From contig NZ_AUGX01000009.1 of assembly GCF_000422885.1 (NCBI RefSeq), positions 124,001 through 188,000 of the forward strand: a stretch of DNA of 64,000 nucleotides, written 5' to 3'. Position 1 is the first letter of the stretch; each line of letters starts with the position of its first letter. Positions 41,633 through 49,896 of the stretch are shown one piece after another. Made by a program: the position numbers and the translations under genes. This stretch comes from Ottowia thiooxydans DSM 14619. GTDB taxonomy: Bacteria > Pseudomonadota > Gammaproteobacteria > Burkholderiales > Burkholderiaceae_C. The notes beneath the pieces are model-generated. The model was not told where the DNA came from. It made no database searches and was given only the letters and a program-made list of their open reading frames with translations.

Positions 41633-42541
41633 ATGTCCTTACCCACGCGCGTGAAGATTGTTGATGTAGGGCCGCGCGACGGCCTTCAGAACGAAAAGCA
41701 ACCGGTGCCTGCCGCCGTCAAGATCGGTCTGGTGCATCGTTTACAAGAAGCCGGCCTCCGAGAGATTGAGGTCACCAGCTTTGTCAGTCCCAAATGGGTG
41801 CCTCAGATGGCCGATGCCGCAGAAGTGCTGGCCGGCATGGAGCGGCGGCCGGGAGTGCGTTACAGCGTTCTCACACCGAACATGAAGGGCTTTGAGGGTG
41901 CGCTGGCTGCGGGTGTCGATGAAATTGTGGTGTTCGCGGCCGCCAGCGAGGCTTTCAGTCAGAAAAACATCAATTGCTCTATTGCCGAGAGTATTGAACG
42001 CTTCGCGCCTGTGGTTGAAGCGGCACGTGCCAATGGAATCTATGTGCGCGGTGCTATGAGCTGCGTGGTGGGCTGCCCCTACGAAGGTGATGTAGCCCCT
42101 GAGCGCGTGGGCTACCTCGCCGGGCTCATGAAGGGGATTGGCGTGCAACACGTCGGTATGGCCGACACCATTGGAGTGGGCACCCCTCGCAAGGTGCAAC
42201 GCGTCGTCGAAGAGACCTTGAAGCACTACGAGCTGGACGACATATCCGGCCATTTCCACGATACCTATGGCCAGGCGCTGGCCAACACGCTGGCCTCCTT
42301 GGAGATGGGGGTGTGGCAGTACGACACTTCCATCGCCGGCCTCGGCGGATGCCCCTATGCCAAGGGCGCCACTGGCAATGTGGCCACGGAAGATGTGGTC
42401 TATATGCTTCACGGCATGGATATTGATACCGGCATAGATTTCGAGAAGCTGGTGGATGCTGGCGCCTACATCAGCGACTTTCTGCAGCGCAAACCCAATT
42501 CGCGCGCGGCGACAGCCATGCTGAACAAGCGAGCGGGGTGA
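41633..42541 (+). CDS. liuE: Hydroxymethylglutaryl-CoA lyase
   Basis: A 302-residue lyase that splits HMG-CoA into acetoacetate and acetyl-CoA. It carries every canonical motif: VGPRDGLQNE (R15, D16), HFHDTYG and the loop cysteine C240 in GCPYAKGATGN. It is the reference against which the divergent lyase at 6695-7666 can be judged. It stands apart from liuBCD, behind its own promoter region with the repeated GARCACGTTC boxes, and is followed by YbaK-like, DUF1289 and DsbA-family genes. Confidence 0.93.
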   Translation: MSLPTRVKIVDVGPRDGLQNEKQPVPAAVKIGLVHRLQEAGLREIEVTSFVSPKWVPQMADAAEVLAGMERRPGVRYSVLTPNMKGFEGALAAGVDEIVVFAAASEAFSQKNINCSIAESIERFAPVVEAARANGIYVRGAMSCVVGCPYEGDVAPERVGYLAGLMKGIGVQHVGMADTIGVGTPRKVQRVVEETLKHYELDDISGHFHDTYGQALANTLASLEMGVWQYDTSIAGLGGCPYAKGATGNVATEDVVYMLHGMDIDTGIDFEKLVDAGAYISDFLQRKPNSRAATAMLNKRAG

Positions 42542-42545
42542 AGGC

Positions 42546-43034
42546 ATGGGCCTGGAAAACCTGCCCGATGGCGTGCGGCGCGTGACCGAAGCACTCGCTT
42601 CAGCAGGGCACCCGCATGCTCCTGTGATGCTTGATGATGCGGCCCGCACGGCCGCTCAAGCGGCTGATGCGCTGGGTATTGCCGTGGGGCAGATTGCCAA
42701 GAGCATCATTTTTCGTCGCAAGCTGGATGAAGCGGCGGTGCTGGTTATCACTTCCGGTGACCGGCGGGTGGATGAAAAGAAAGTGGCTGCGCTGGTCGGC
42801 AAGATCGGCCGAGCGGATGCCGAATTCGTCAAGCTCCGGACGGGCTTTACCATCGGTGGCGTGTCGCCCGTCGCGCATTCTGATCGCCCCGTCACCTTGA
42901 TCGACCGCGAGCTCTACCGCTTCACGGAAATCTGGGCTGCCGCAGGGCATCCGCACGGAGTGTTCAAGCTTGCCCCTGCCGATCTCGAACGTCTGACCGG
43001 CGCGCCGGTGGCAGATGTCGTGGAGCTGCCGTGA
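42546..43034 (+). CDS. YbaK/EbsC-family aminoacyl-tRNA deacylase-like protein
   Basis: A 162-residue protein of the YbaK/ProX type, a family that hydrolyses mischarged aminoacyl-tRNA such as Cys-tRNA(Pro). The conserved lysine-containing segment VGQIAKSIIFR (about 46-56) and GFTIGGVSPVAH (about 100-111) are visible. It starts four bases after liuE, so it is cotranscribed. A role in leucine metabolism is not expected. Confidence 0.85.
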   Translation: MGLENLPDGVRRVTEALASAGHPHAPVMLDDAARTAAQAADALGIAVGQIAKSIIFRRKLDEAAVLVITSGDRRVDEKKVAALVGKIGRADAEFVKLRTGFTIGGVSPVAHSDRPVTLIDRELYRFTEIWAAAGHPHGVFKLAPADLERLTGAPVADVVELP

Positions 43035-43074
43035 GTGCGTGTCTGACTTCTGCCGCAGCTAGCCGGACGCTCAC

Positions 43075-43308
43075 TTGAGAGTGACATCTGTGCGCGATCT
43101 CGACGCCATCGCGCTCGAAGCTCAACTCGCTCATGACGATGGCACTCCGCTGCCATCGCCCTGCGTACGGACTTGCCGTATTGACGAGCAAACGGGTTGG
43201 TGTGAAGGCTGCTTTCGACGCCTGGAGGAGATTTCCGGGTGGAGCTCAAAGAGCGAGAGTGATAAGTGGGGCATATGGCGGCAGGTCCAATTGCGCCGCG
43301 GAAGCTGA
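43075..43308 (+). CDS. DUF1289 family small protein
   Basis: A small protein with the DUF1289 cysteine pattern: CVRTCRIDEQTGWCEGC (about 30-46) and a tryptophan-containing C-terminal helix. Four cysteines may bind metal. The start is uncertain: TTG 43075 gives 77 residues and GTG 43081 gives 75; neither has a clear ribosome site. It lies between the YbaK-like and DsbA-family genes. Confidence 0.7.
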   Translation: MRVTSVRDLDAIALEAQLAHDDGTPLPSPCVRTCRIDEQTGWCEGCFRRLEEISGWSSKSESDKWGIWRQVQLRRGS

Positions 43309-43319
43309 CAAGGATAGGG

Positions 43320-43955
43320 ATGAAACACATCGACTTTTACCTGGATTTCATTTCCCCCTACGCCTATCTCGCGTTCGAGCGTCTGCCGCAGGCGCTGGAA
43401 GGCTTGAGCTACGAAGTGACGTATCGCCCGATACTGTTCGCGGGGCTGCTCAAGCACCACGGTCAACTCGGCCCCGCAGAGATCGATGGAAAACGTGAGT
43501 GGACTTATCGACAGGTGGCCTGGTTGGCGCACACGAATGGCATTTCCTTGCGCATGCCCCATGCCCACCCGTTCAATCCGTTACCGCTGCTGCGGCTGGC
43601 GCTGGCGTGCGCAAGCCAGGGCACGCCCAACCGCTATCAATGCGAGACGATTTTTCGCCATGCGTGGTCTCAAGGTGGTGTGGCCGATGATGTGACGCGG
43701 TTGGCGGCGTTGACCAGGCAGCTCAACCCTTCACGCGATCCTGCGGGCAGCGAAGTGAAGCAGGAGTTGAAGTCTGCCACGCAAGCTGCGATCTCCGCCG
43801 GTCTCTTCGGCGTGCCGAGCATGGTGGTGGATGGCAGGGTGTTCTGGGGCTTCGATGCCTTACCCATGCTGAGGGCCTATCTCGAAGGAGATCGAGGCTT
43901 CGATCAAATCTGGACCGCGCCTGAGGGCGTGGAGCAAGGTTTGCGGCGCGAGTGA
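43320..43955 (+). CDS. DsbA-family 2-hydroxychromene-2-carboxylate isomerase-like protein
   Basis: A 211-residue thioredoxin-fold protein of the HCCA isomerase/kappa-class glutathione transferase group. The FDFxSPY-type N-terminus (DFYLDFISPYAYLAF) and the C-terminal GVPSMVVDGRVFWG are visible, and the CxxC of DsbA is absent. It begins 11 bases after the DUF1289 gene with an AGGATAGGG ribosome site. The family isomerises glutathione-dependent aromatic intermediates in naphthalene breakdown; here the substrate is unknown. Confidence 0.83.
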   Translation: MKHIDFYLDFISPYAYLAFERLPQALEGLSYEVTYRPILFAGLLKHHGQLGPAEIDGKREWTYRQVAWLAHTNGISLRMPHAHPFNPLPLLRLALACASQGTPNRYQCETIFRHAWSQGGVADDVTRLAALTRQLNPSRDPAGSEVKQELKSATQAAISAGLFGVPSMVVDGRVFWGFDALPMLRAYLEGDRGFDQIWTAPEGVEQGLRRE

Positions 43956-44265
43956 CGAATCACGGCGGTGACGGGTTCATAGGCACCGCCGGATAAGCCA
44001 AAGCGGACGAAAGCAGGCGAAAGCGGAGTATTTTTTTTCTACGTACTTTCCCGAAGAGAAAGACGCGTCTTCTGCGCAAAATTTCACATCCAAAAAAATA
44101 ACGTCAGGGTTACCCCTGATTTTTTTTGCTGTCTGGAAATATCGATCGAGTTGTTAGAAAAGTTGTCAGAAACAGGTCAGCTACTCCTCACACATTCGCA
44201 GTGCGACAGGTGGTGTGCAGCACACCAGTCTGCATTCACGAAATTTCGATCAACAGGAGACACGC
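43956..44265. other. Intergenic region before the MHS transporter gene
   Basis: This 310-base spacer contains a rho-independent terminator (44104-44127, annotated separately) and three imperfect tandem 10-mers at 44001-44030. No coding frame is supported. The promoter of the transporter should lie between the terminator and 44265. Confidence 0.55.
44104..44127 (+). terminator. Rho-independent terminator upstream of the MHS transporter gene
   Basis: TCAGGG and CCCTGA pair over a four-base loop (44104-44119), followed by an eight-T run to 44127. It lies 149 bases downstream of the DsbA-family gene and would end the liuE operon transcript. Confidence 0.7.
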
Positions 44266-45927
44266 ATGGCAACAACGGCCGCACGGCCCATGAGCGCGGA
44301 GGAGAGGAAAGTTATCTTCGCATCCTCGCTGGGCACAGTATTCGAGTGGTATGACTTCTATCTCTACGGATCTTTGGCAGCCATCATTGCCAAGCAGTTC
44401 TTCGCTGGCTTGGATCCCACATCAGCGTTCATTTTTGCGTTGTTTGCGTTCGCGGCAGGTTTCATCGTGCGGCCTTTCGGCGCACTGTTCTTTGGCCGCC
44501 TGGGCGACATGATTGGCCGGAAGTACACCTTCCTGGTCACCATTTTGCTCATGGGTCTGTCGACCTTCATCGTCGGCTTGCTACCCAACTACGCATCCAT
44601 TGGCGTACTCGCACCGGTCATCCTGATCGTGCTGCGTATGCTGCAAGGGCTGGCGCTCGGCGGTGAGTACGGCGGTGCTGCTACCTACGTGGCTGAGCAT
44701 GCACCTCACGGGAAGCGGGGCGCCTACACCTCGTGGATTCAGACGACGGCAACGCTTGGGTTGTTCCTTTCGCTGGTCGTCATCCTGGTCGTGCGTAACG
44801 TGGTCGGTGAAGAGGCGTTCGCGGCCTGGGGCTGGCGCATTCCGTTCCTGGTTTCCATCGCCCTGCTGGCCGTTTCGGTGTGGATCCGCTTGTCGATGAA
44901 TGAATCGCCAGCCTTCCAGAAAATGAAGTCGGAAGGCAAAACCTCCAAGGCTCCTCTGACTGAATCGTTCGGCGAATGGAAGAACCTGAAGATCGTGCTG
45001 TTGGCGCTGTTCGGTCTCGTGGCGGGGCAGGCTGTGGTTTGGTACACAGGCCAGTTCTACGCACTGTTCTTCCTGCAAAGCGTGTTGAAAGTTGATGCCT
45101 CCACGGCCAACATCCTGATCGCTATCGCACTGCTGATTGGCACACCGTTCTTTGTCATCTTCGGTAGCCTGTCTGACAAGGTCGGTCGCAAGCCCATCAT
45201 CCTGGCCGGCTTGCTGTTGGCTGTCGTGACGTACTTCCCGCTCTTCAAAGCGCTGACTCAGGCGGCCAACCCTGCCTTGGCGGCTGCGCAAGTAGCCAAC
45301 CAGGTCGTGGTGACAGCCAACCCAGCGGAATGCTCGTTCGGTGGTAACCCAGTGGCTCGTGAAATCGATTTCCGCAGCTCATGCGATATCGCCAAGCGCT
45401 TCCTGGCGGCCAACGCTGTGAGCTACGAAAACATAGCCGGTACGGGTCCTGCTGTGGTCAAGATCGGGACGAAGGAAATCCCTGCGCCAACTGGTGTGGT
45501 GGTGAACAGCAAGTTCGATGAAGCCAGTGCTGCTGCTATCGCCGCTTTCAAGAAGGAAGTGGGGGACACCCTGAAGGCAGACGGCTATCCGAGCAAGGCT
45601 GATCCTGCGCAGATGAACAAGCCGCTGATGGTGGGCATCCTTGCGATTCTTGTGATCTATGTGACGATGGTTTATGGCCCTATTGCAGCGGCGCTGGTGG
45701 AGATGTTCCCCACCCGAATCCGCTACACCTCCATGAGCTTGCCGTATCACATTGGTAACGGCTGGTTCGGGGGCATGCTACCTACCATCTCGTTTGCGAT
45801 GGTCGCCTCTAACGGCAACATGTACTACGGGCTGTGGTATCCAATCGTGATCGCCGCTGCGACCTTCGTGATTGGTCTGCTGTTCGTGCGTGAAACCAAA
45901 GACGTGGACATCTACGCTGGTGACTGA
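44266..45927 (+). CDS. MHS-type major facilitator transporter
   Basis: A 553-residue inner-membrane transporter of the metabolite:H+ symporter family. It shows FEWYDFYLYG near the N-terminus, GRLGDMIGRK in the loop after helix 2, and the GEYGGAATYVAEHAP motif of helix 5. About twelve membrane segments are expected. A roughly 110-residue soluble insertion (about 345-455) lies before the last pair of helices, making it longer than the usual 430-450 residues. It is monocistronic, between two terminators, with a CAGGAGA site before ATG 44266. Substrate: an organic acid or osmolyte, not deducible. Confidence 0.88.
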   Translation: MATTAARPMSAEERKVIFASSLGTVFEWYDFYLYGSLAAIIAKQFFAGLDPTSAFIFALFAFAAGFIVRPFGALFFGRLGDMIGRKYTFLVTILLMGLSTFIVGLLPNYASIGVLAPVILIVLRMLQGLALGGEYGGAATYVAEHAPHGKRGAYTSWIQTTATLGLFLSLVVILVVRNVVGEEAFAAWGWRIPFLVSIALLAVSVWIRLSMNESPAFQKMKSEGKTSKAPLTESFGEWKNLKIVLLALFGLVAGQAVVWYTGQFYALFFLQSVLKVDASTANILIAIALLIGTPFFVIFGSLSDKVGRKPIILAGLLLAVVTYFPLFKALTQAANPALAAAQVANQVVVTANPAECSFGGNPVAREIDFRSSCDIAKRFLAANAVSYENIAGTGPAVVKIGTKEIPAPTGVVVNSKFDEASAAAIAAFKKEVGDTLKADGYPSKADPAQMNKPLMVGILAILVIYVTMVYGPIAAALVEMFPTRIRYTSMSLPYHIGNGWFGGMLPTISFAMVASNGNMYYGLWYPIVIAAATFVIGLLFVRETKDVDIYAGD

Positions 45928-45963
45928 TTTCCCAATCGCGTAATCTCAGGATTGCGCATTAAG

Positions 45964-45988
45964 GCCGCCCATTGGGCGGCTTTTTTTT
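45964..45988 (+). terminator. Rho-independent terminator after the MHS transporter gene
   Basis: GCCGCCC and GGGCGGC pair over a three-base loop and are followed by eight T residues (45981-45988), a textbook intrinsic terminator 37 bases after the transporter stop codon. Confidence 0.92.
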
Positions 45989-46147
45989 GAGCGAAAAGCG
46001 CCTCCGACGTGAAGAATTTGCGCTGAAAGGACTACCGCATAGAGGCGTGCAGGAGCCGTTTTTCGCCTTGCATGTGCAGAGTTTCTTAAAATGGGCCTAC
46101 CTGCGCACAAAAGGCAGGGATTTCATAACTAACTTTCTGGAAGCTAA

Positions 46148-46729
46148 ATGGCAACTGCGACGAAGAACATCAAGAAACCTACCCCTGTCACCAAGGCCGT
46201 CAACAAGCCTGTTCCTGCGACTAAAGCTGTCCAGAAAACTGCGCCCGTGACTAAGGCTGTGAAGAAGCCAGCACCTGTGGCCAAGCCTGTCCAGAAGGCA
46301 GCTCCTGCAACCAAGAAAGCCGTCCAGAAGCCTACCCCTGTAGCCAAGGCCGCCGTGAAGGCAGCTCCTGCGAAGAAGGTAGCAGCACCTGTGGCGAAAG
46401 TCTCGGCGGTCATCAAACCGATCAAGGAAGTTTTCACCAAGGCCGCGTTGGTCGAGCATCTTGCAACGCAGTCGGGCGTGGAGTCCAAGGGCGTCAAAGC
46501 CGTGCTGGCAGCGCTGGAAGCCGCAGTGTTGGGCTCGGTTCATAAAAAGGGCCAAGGCGAATTCACATTGCCCGGCCTGCTGAAGATTGGCGTGCAGAAG
46601 ATCGAAGCGAAGAAAAAACGCTTCGGCAAAGACCCCTTCTCCGGCCAGGACCGTTGGTTCCCTGCCAAGCCCGCCAGCGTGCGGATCAAGGCACGTGCAC
46701 TGAAAAAGCTGAAGGACGCGGCAGCTTAA
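46148..46729 (+). CDS. HU-like DNA-binding protein with a histone H1-like tail
   Basis: A 193-residue basic protein. Residues 1 to about 88 form a lysine/proline/alanine-rich tail built from repeats of about 9-10 residues (TKAV.KP.PV / AVQK-type), like eukaryotic histone H1 tails and the Burkholderiales BpH-type proteins. Residues about 92-190 form an HU/IHF-like domain (ALVEHLATQSGV, then FTLPGLLKIGVQK and a basic arm with RWFPAKPASVRIKARALK). It should bind and compact DNA. It stands alone between terminators. Confidence 0.87.
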   Translation: MATATKNIKKPTPVTKAVNKPVPATKAVQKTAPVTKAVKKPAPVAKPVQKAAPATKKAVQKPTPVAKAAVKAAPAKKVAAPVAKVSAVIKPIKEVFTKAALVEHLATQSGVESKGVKAVLAALEAAVLGSVHKKGQGEFTLPGLLKIGVQKIEAKKKRFGKDPFSGQDRWFPAKPASVRIKARALKKLKDAAA

Positions 46730-47251
46730 GCTCAACTTAGTTGGGTTTCCTGTGGAGGGCTCATAGCCCTCCACAGAGTTCTTTGACAGATCGGCTTCGT
46801 GCAGCTCGTCCAGGCCATGTTTTGAGCGTATCGAACCCAGAGCAAGCGTCTTCAAGGTCATTGAGTCGAACGACGCCTTGGTGGCTCCATCTTGAGCGGT
46901 AGTCCAGGAGCTTGGACCAGATCCCGCTGATTTCATACCCCAGTTGTTTGAGCGTCATGCTCAGCTGTCTTGCTGGCACGCGAGAGAGCTCTTCATCATC
47001 ACGACAGTGATTGCTGAGTTTCAGCTCTTCCGCTGCAATCGCCGCGCGACAACTTCGAATTGCTCCCTATCCCGACCTGATCGTTGTAGCGCACGCCGCC
47101 GAAGCGATGGAGCAGATTCGTTCTTGATCCATGGAAGTTCAGACGCCTTCAATGGATGTTGTCCCGAATATCACATATCTGTTGTCTGGAGCCACCCCGT
47201 TGATGTGGGGCGATCAGACTCCGAGAATCTGCGAGTTCAGGAGAAAACGAA
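46730..47251. other. Intergenic region after the HU-like gene
   Basis: This 522-base region holds the hairpin at 46750-46776 close to the HU-like stop. From about 46800 to 47200 I see nothing I can assign. A 72-codon minus-strand frame crosses the hairpin and is unlikely to be real. An AGGAG site close to 47240 belongs to the downstream hydratase gene. Confidence 0.5.
46750..46776. terminator. Strong hairpin downstream of the HU-like gene
   Basis: CTGTGGAGGGC pairs perfectly with GCCCTCCACAG over a five-base loop, 20 bases after the stop codon. Only a weak T-rich tail follows, so termination is likely but not certain. Confidence 0.65.
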
Positions 47252-48034
47252 ATGAAGCAGAAGGTGGATGTGTTCCGCAACGACGATGTGGTCGTTTTGA
47301 CGATGGACGCCGGGGGGCGTCCCACGTGCGTAGACATTGGAATGTGCGAGGCGCTCCTGGAAGCCTTGGCTCGGGCAGCATCTGATGAAAGCGTCCGGGC
47401 TGTGCTGTTGCGATCAACAGGACGTGTGTTCTCAGCAGGGGGGGATTTATTTGCGATCGAAGGATACCTCCCGGATCCAGATCGCCTGCTTGCACCCCTG
47501 ATCGATCGTTTCCACGAAGTCATCCTCGCAATGCGGGCACTTCCGATACCGGTGGTTGCCCAGGTGCACGGTGCGGCCGCAGGCGCGGGTCTTTCCTTGA
47601 TGCTGGCTTGCGATTTGGTTGTTGCCACGCGTTCGAGCAAGCTGGTGGCAGGTTATCCGAGTATTGGTACATCCAGCGATGGTGGGCTAACTTTTCAGCT
47701 CGGCCGCAGGCTCGGGGCAGCTCAGGCGATGGCAATCTTCCTGATGGAGGATTACATCCCGGCGGATCGGGCCAAGGAGCTCGGTCTGATTCAGCAACTG
47801 GTCGAGGACGACCAAATCGAAAGGACGGCGATGGAAGCTGCTCGTGCTTTAGCGGCCCGATCTCCTCAAGCAGTCCGCGAGATCAAGGCGCTGATTCGCG
47901 AGGCAACTGATGTAGGCATCGCTGATCATTTGGCGCTCGAACGCGCCGCATTCCTGCGCTGCTCAAAGACGCCCGATTTTTCGCGTCTAGTCAAGAAATT
48001 CACAAGTCATGCACGTTGCAAGGAGGCTATATGA
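47252..48034 (+). CDS. Enoyl-CoA hydratase/isomerase (PaaG-like crotonase)
   Basis: A 260-residue crotonase-family protein. The oxyanion loop FSAGGDL (60-66) is present. The first catalytic glutamate is absent (GAGLSLMLACD), and the second site is an aspartate (D143 in SSDGGLTFQL), as in isomerases such as PaaG rather than true hydratases. It overlaps the following acyl-CoA dehydrogenase start by four bases (ATGA), so the two proteins act together on one acyl-CoA, presumably as isomerase plus dehydrogenase. Confidence 0.85.
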   Translation: MKQKVDVFRNDDVVVLTMDAGGRPTCVDIGMCEALLEALARAASDESVRAVLLRSTGRVFSAGGDLFAIEGYLPDPDRLLAPLIDRFHEVILAMRALPIPVVAQVHGAAAGAGLSLMLACDLVVATRSSKLVAGYPSIGTSSDGGLTFQLGRRLGAAQAMAIFLMEDYIPADRAKELGLIQQLVEDDQIERTAMEAARALAARSPQAVREIKALIREATDVGIADHLALERAAFLRCSKTPDFSRLVKKFTSHARCKEAI

Positions 48035-49812
48035 GCGTTGGTTCTGACAGTTATGAGGCACCACTGGCGGACATGCGCTTTCTGTTGGGGCCAATGGGCG
48101 CATTGTCTGCGTCGGGCTCCGTATCAGATCTTGCAGACGCCGTGCTGGATGAGGCAGCGCGCTTCGCAGGCGGTGTATTGGCGCCGTTGAATATGTCTGG
48201 CGACCGGGAGGGCTCCGTGTACTCGAACGGTGAGGTCTGCACGCCAGCAGGCTTTCGAGAGGCGTATTCAAAGTTTGTCGAAGGGGGCTGGAATGCGATC
48301 TCCTGTCACGTGGAAGAAGGGGGGCAGGGGCTTTCCCGCGCGTTGTCCGCGATGGTCGAAGAGATGTGGCGTAGTGCAAACATGTCCTTTAGCGGATGCG
48401 CCGCACTGACCAGAGGCGCTATCGAAGCGATCTCTCGGAACGCATCCGAGGAGCTGAAGCGACAATTTCTTCCAAGCTTGGTGACGGGAGCGTGGACCGG
48501 GACCATGAATCTTACCGAACCTCAGGCGGGCTCGGATCTGTCTGCGGTCCGAACTCGGGCTGTTCCGCATCCCGACGGCAGCTGGCGGATCTCCGGCCAG
48601 AAAATATTCATCAGCTGGGGCGAGCACGACATGAGCGGAAACATCGTGCATCTGGTGCTGGCGCGCACGCCTGGAGCTCCTGAGGGCGTCAAGGGCATTT
48701 CCATGTTCTTGGTGCCGAAATTTCTTCCTAATGGGCGAGGGGGCCTGGAAAAACGCAATGAGGCACGCTGTGTGTCCATTGAGCATAAACTTGGTCTGCG
48801 GGCGTCGCCGACCACCACCATGGTTTACGAGAACGCGCAGGGGTGGCTCGTTGGCGAGGAAAATAGGGGCCTCGACTACATGTTCGTCATGATGAATGAA
48901 GCTCGCATCGCGGTCGGCATTGAAGGTGTGGCGATGGCTGAACGCGCGTTGCAACGCGCCGCGCGATTCGCGCGGGAGCGTGTCCAAGGATCGGATGCTC
49001 AGACACGCGGCGGAGGGCGGGTTCCCATCATTCGCCATCCCGACGTGAGGCGCATGCTTGCATGGATGCGATCACATACGGAGGCCGGCCGCGCCTTAGT
49101 GTGCGTCACTGCCGCGGCGATGGATATTGCAGCGGACCACGAGGTTGAGGAAAAGGCCAGAGCCAAGGCCCGTTCCCTTGTGGACCTCATGACTCCCATC
49201 GTCAAGGGATGGAACACTGAGATGGCGGTGGACATGGCCTCCACGGGTATCCAGGTCCATGGCGGGATGGGCTTCGTGGAGGAAACCGGGGCAGCTCAGT
49301 ACCTGCGCGACTCGCGCATCTTGCCCATCTATGAGGGCACGACGGGCATCCAGGCGAACGACCTTGTTGGCCGGAAGATCGCGCGTGACGGAGGGGTGGC
49401 CATTCGAGCAGTGATTGTGGAAATGCGCGAGACCTGTGAAACCCTGCGCAAGGCAGGTTCCGAGGAGCTTGCGGCGATTGCTACAGCCTTGGAAGAGAGT
49501 GTCGGTTCGCTTGAGGCGAGCGTGGACTTCATCCTTCGGACCTTCGGCCTGGAATCCGCGCGCGTGCTCGCGGGTGCGGTGCCGTTCCTGCGGCTTTTCG
49601 GCGCTGTAGCTGGGGGTTGGCAACTGGCACGAGCCGCAGGGGTTGCCAATGCGCTGCGGTCTCGCCAAGAGGGTGATCCGCGCTTCATGACGCGAAAGAT
49701 CCGAACCGCACGATTTTTCGCCGATCACGTGTTGCCGTTGACGTCGGGTTGGGCGCACGCTGTCCAGCGCGGCGCGGAGTCCTTGCTGGAATTCGATGAA
49801 GAAATGGCATGA
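48031..49812 (+). CDS. Large acyl-CoA dehydrogenase (DmdC-like, about 595 residues)
   Basis: This 593-residue flavoenzyme belongs to the long acyl-CoA dehydrogenases that include 3-methylmercaptopropionyl-CoA dehydrogenase DmdC. The middle domain motif MNLTEPQAGSDLSAVRT and the catalytic glutamate E435 in YEGTTGIQAND are visible, and a C-terminal extension of about 120 residues is typical. It starts at ATG 48031 after AAGGAGG, overlapping the upstream crotonase gene. Real substrate unknown; medium-chain or sulfur-containing acyl-CoA are options. Confidence 0.88.
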   Translation: MSVGSDSYEAPLADMRFLLGPMGALSASGSVSDLADAVLDEAARFAGGVLAPLNMSGDREGSVYSNGEVCTPAGFREAYSKFVEGGWNAISCHVEEGGQGLSRALSAMVEEMWRSANMSFSGCAALTRGAIEAISRNASEELKRQFLPSLVTGAWTGTMNLTEPQAGSDLSAVRTRAVPHPDGSWRISGQKIFISWGEHDMSGNIVHLVLARTPGAPEGVKGISMFLVPKFLPNGRGGLEKRNEARCVSIEHKLGLRASPTTTMVYENAQGWLVGEENRGLDYMFVMMNEARIAVGIEGVAMAERALQRAARFARERVQGSDAQTRGGGRVPIIRHPDVRRMLAWMRSHTEAGRALVCVTAAAMDIAADHEVEEKARAKARSLVDLMTPIVKGWNTEMAVDMASTGIQVHGGMGFVEETGAAQYLRDSRILPIYEGTTGIQANDLVGRKIARDGGVAIRAVIVEMRETCETLRKAGSEELAAIATALEESVGSLEASVDFILRTFGLESARVLAGAVPFLRLFGAVAGGWQLARAAGVANALRSRQEGDPRFMTRKIRTARFFADHVLPLTSGWAHAVQRGAESLLEFDEEMA

Positions 49813-49820
49813 CAGCGCGA

Positions 49821-49864
49821 GCGGCAGAGGTCTTCGCGCGTTTCGCGTCGACGACCTCTGCCGC
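49821..49864. terminator. Perfect hairpin between convergent genes
   Basis: GCGGCAGAGGTC (49821-49832) and GACCTCTGCCGC (49853-49864) are exact reverse complements over a 20-base loop that contains a second small stem. It lies between the convergent acyl-CoA dehydrogenase and Bug genes and could end transcription from both sides, but lacks a T-run. Confidence 0.6.
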
Positions 49865-49896
49865 CAAATCCTGACGGAAATTTTGCTGCGGAGATT

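Noticed and set aside
44001-44030. Three tandem imperfect 10-mers resembling AAGCGGACGA
   Set aside because: Too short and imperfect to support a repeat element or iteron origin; noted only in the spacer entry.
46761-46979. A 72-codon minus-strand frame after the HU-like gene, considered as a transposase remnant
   Set aside because: It overlaps the terminator hairpin, and I cannot match its residues to any transposase or integrase motif.
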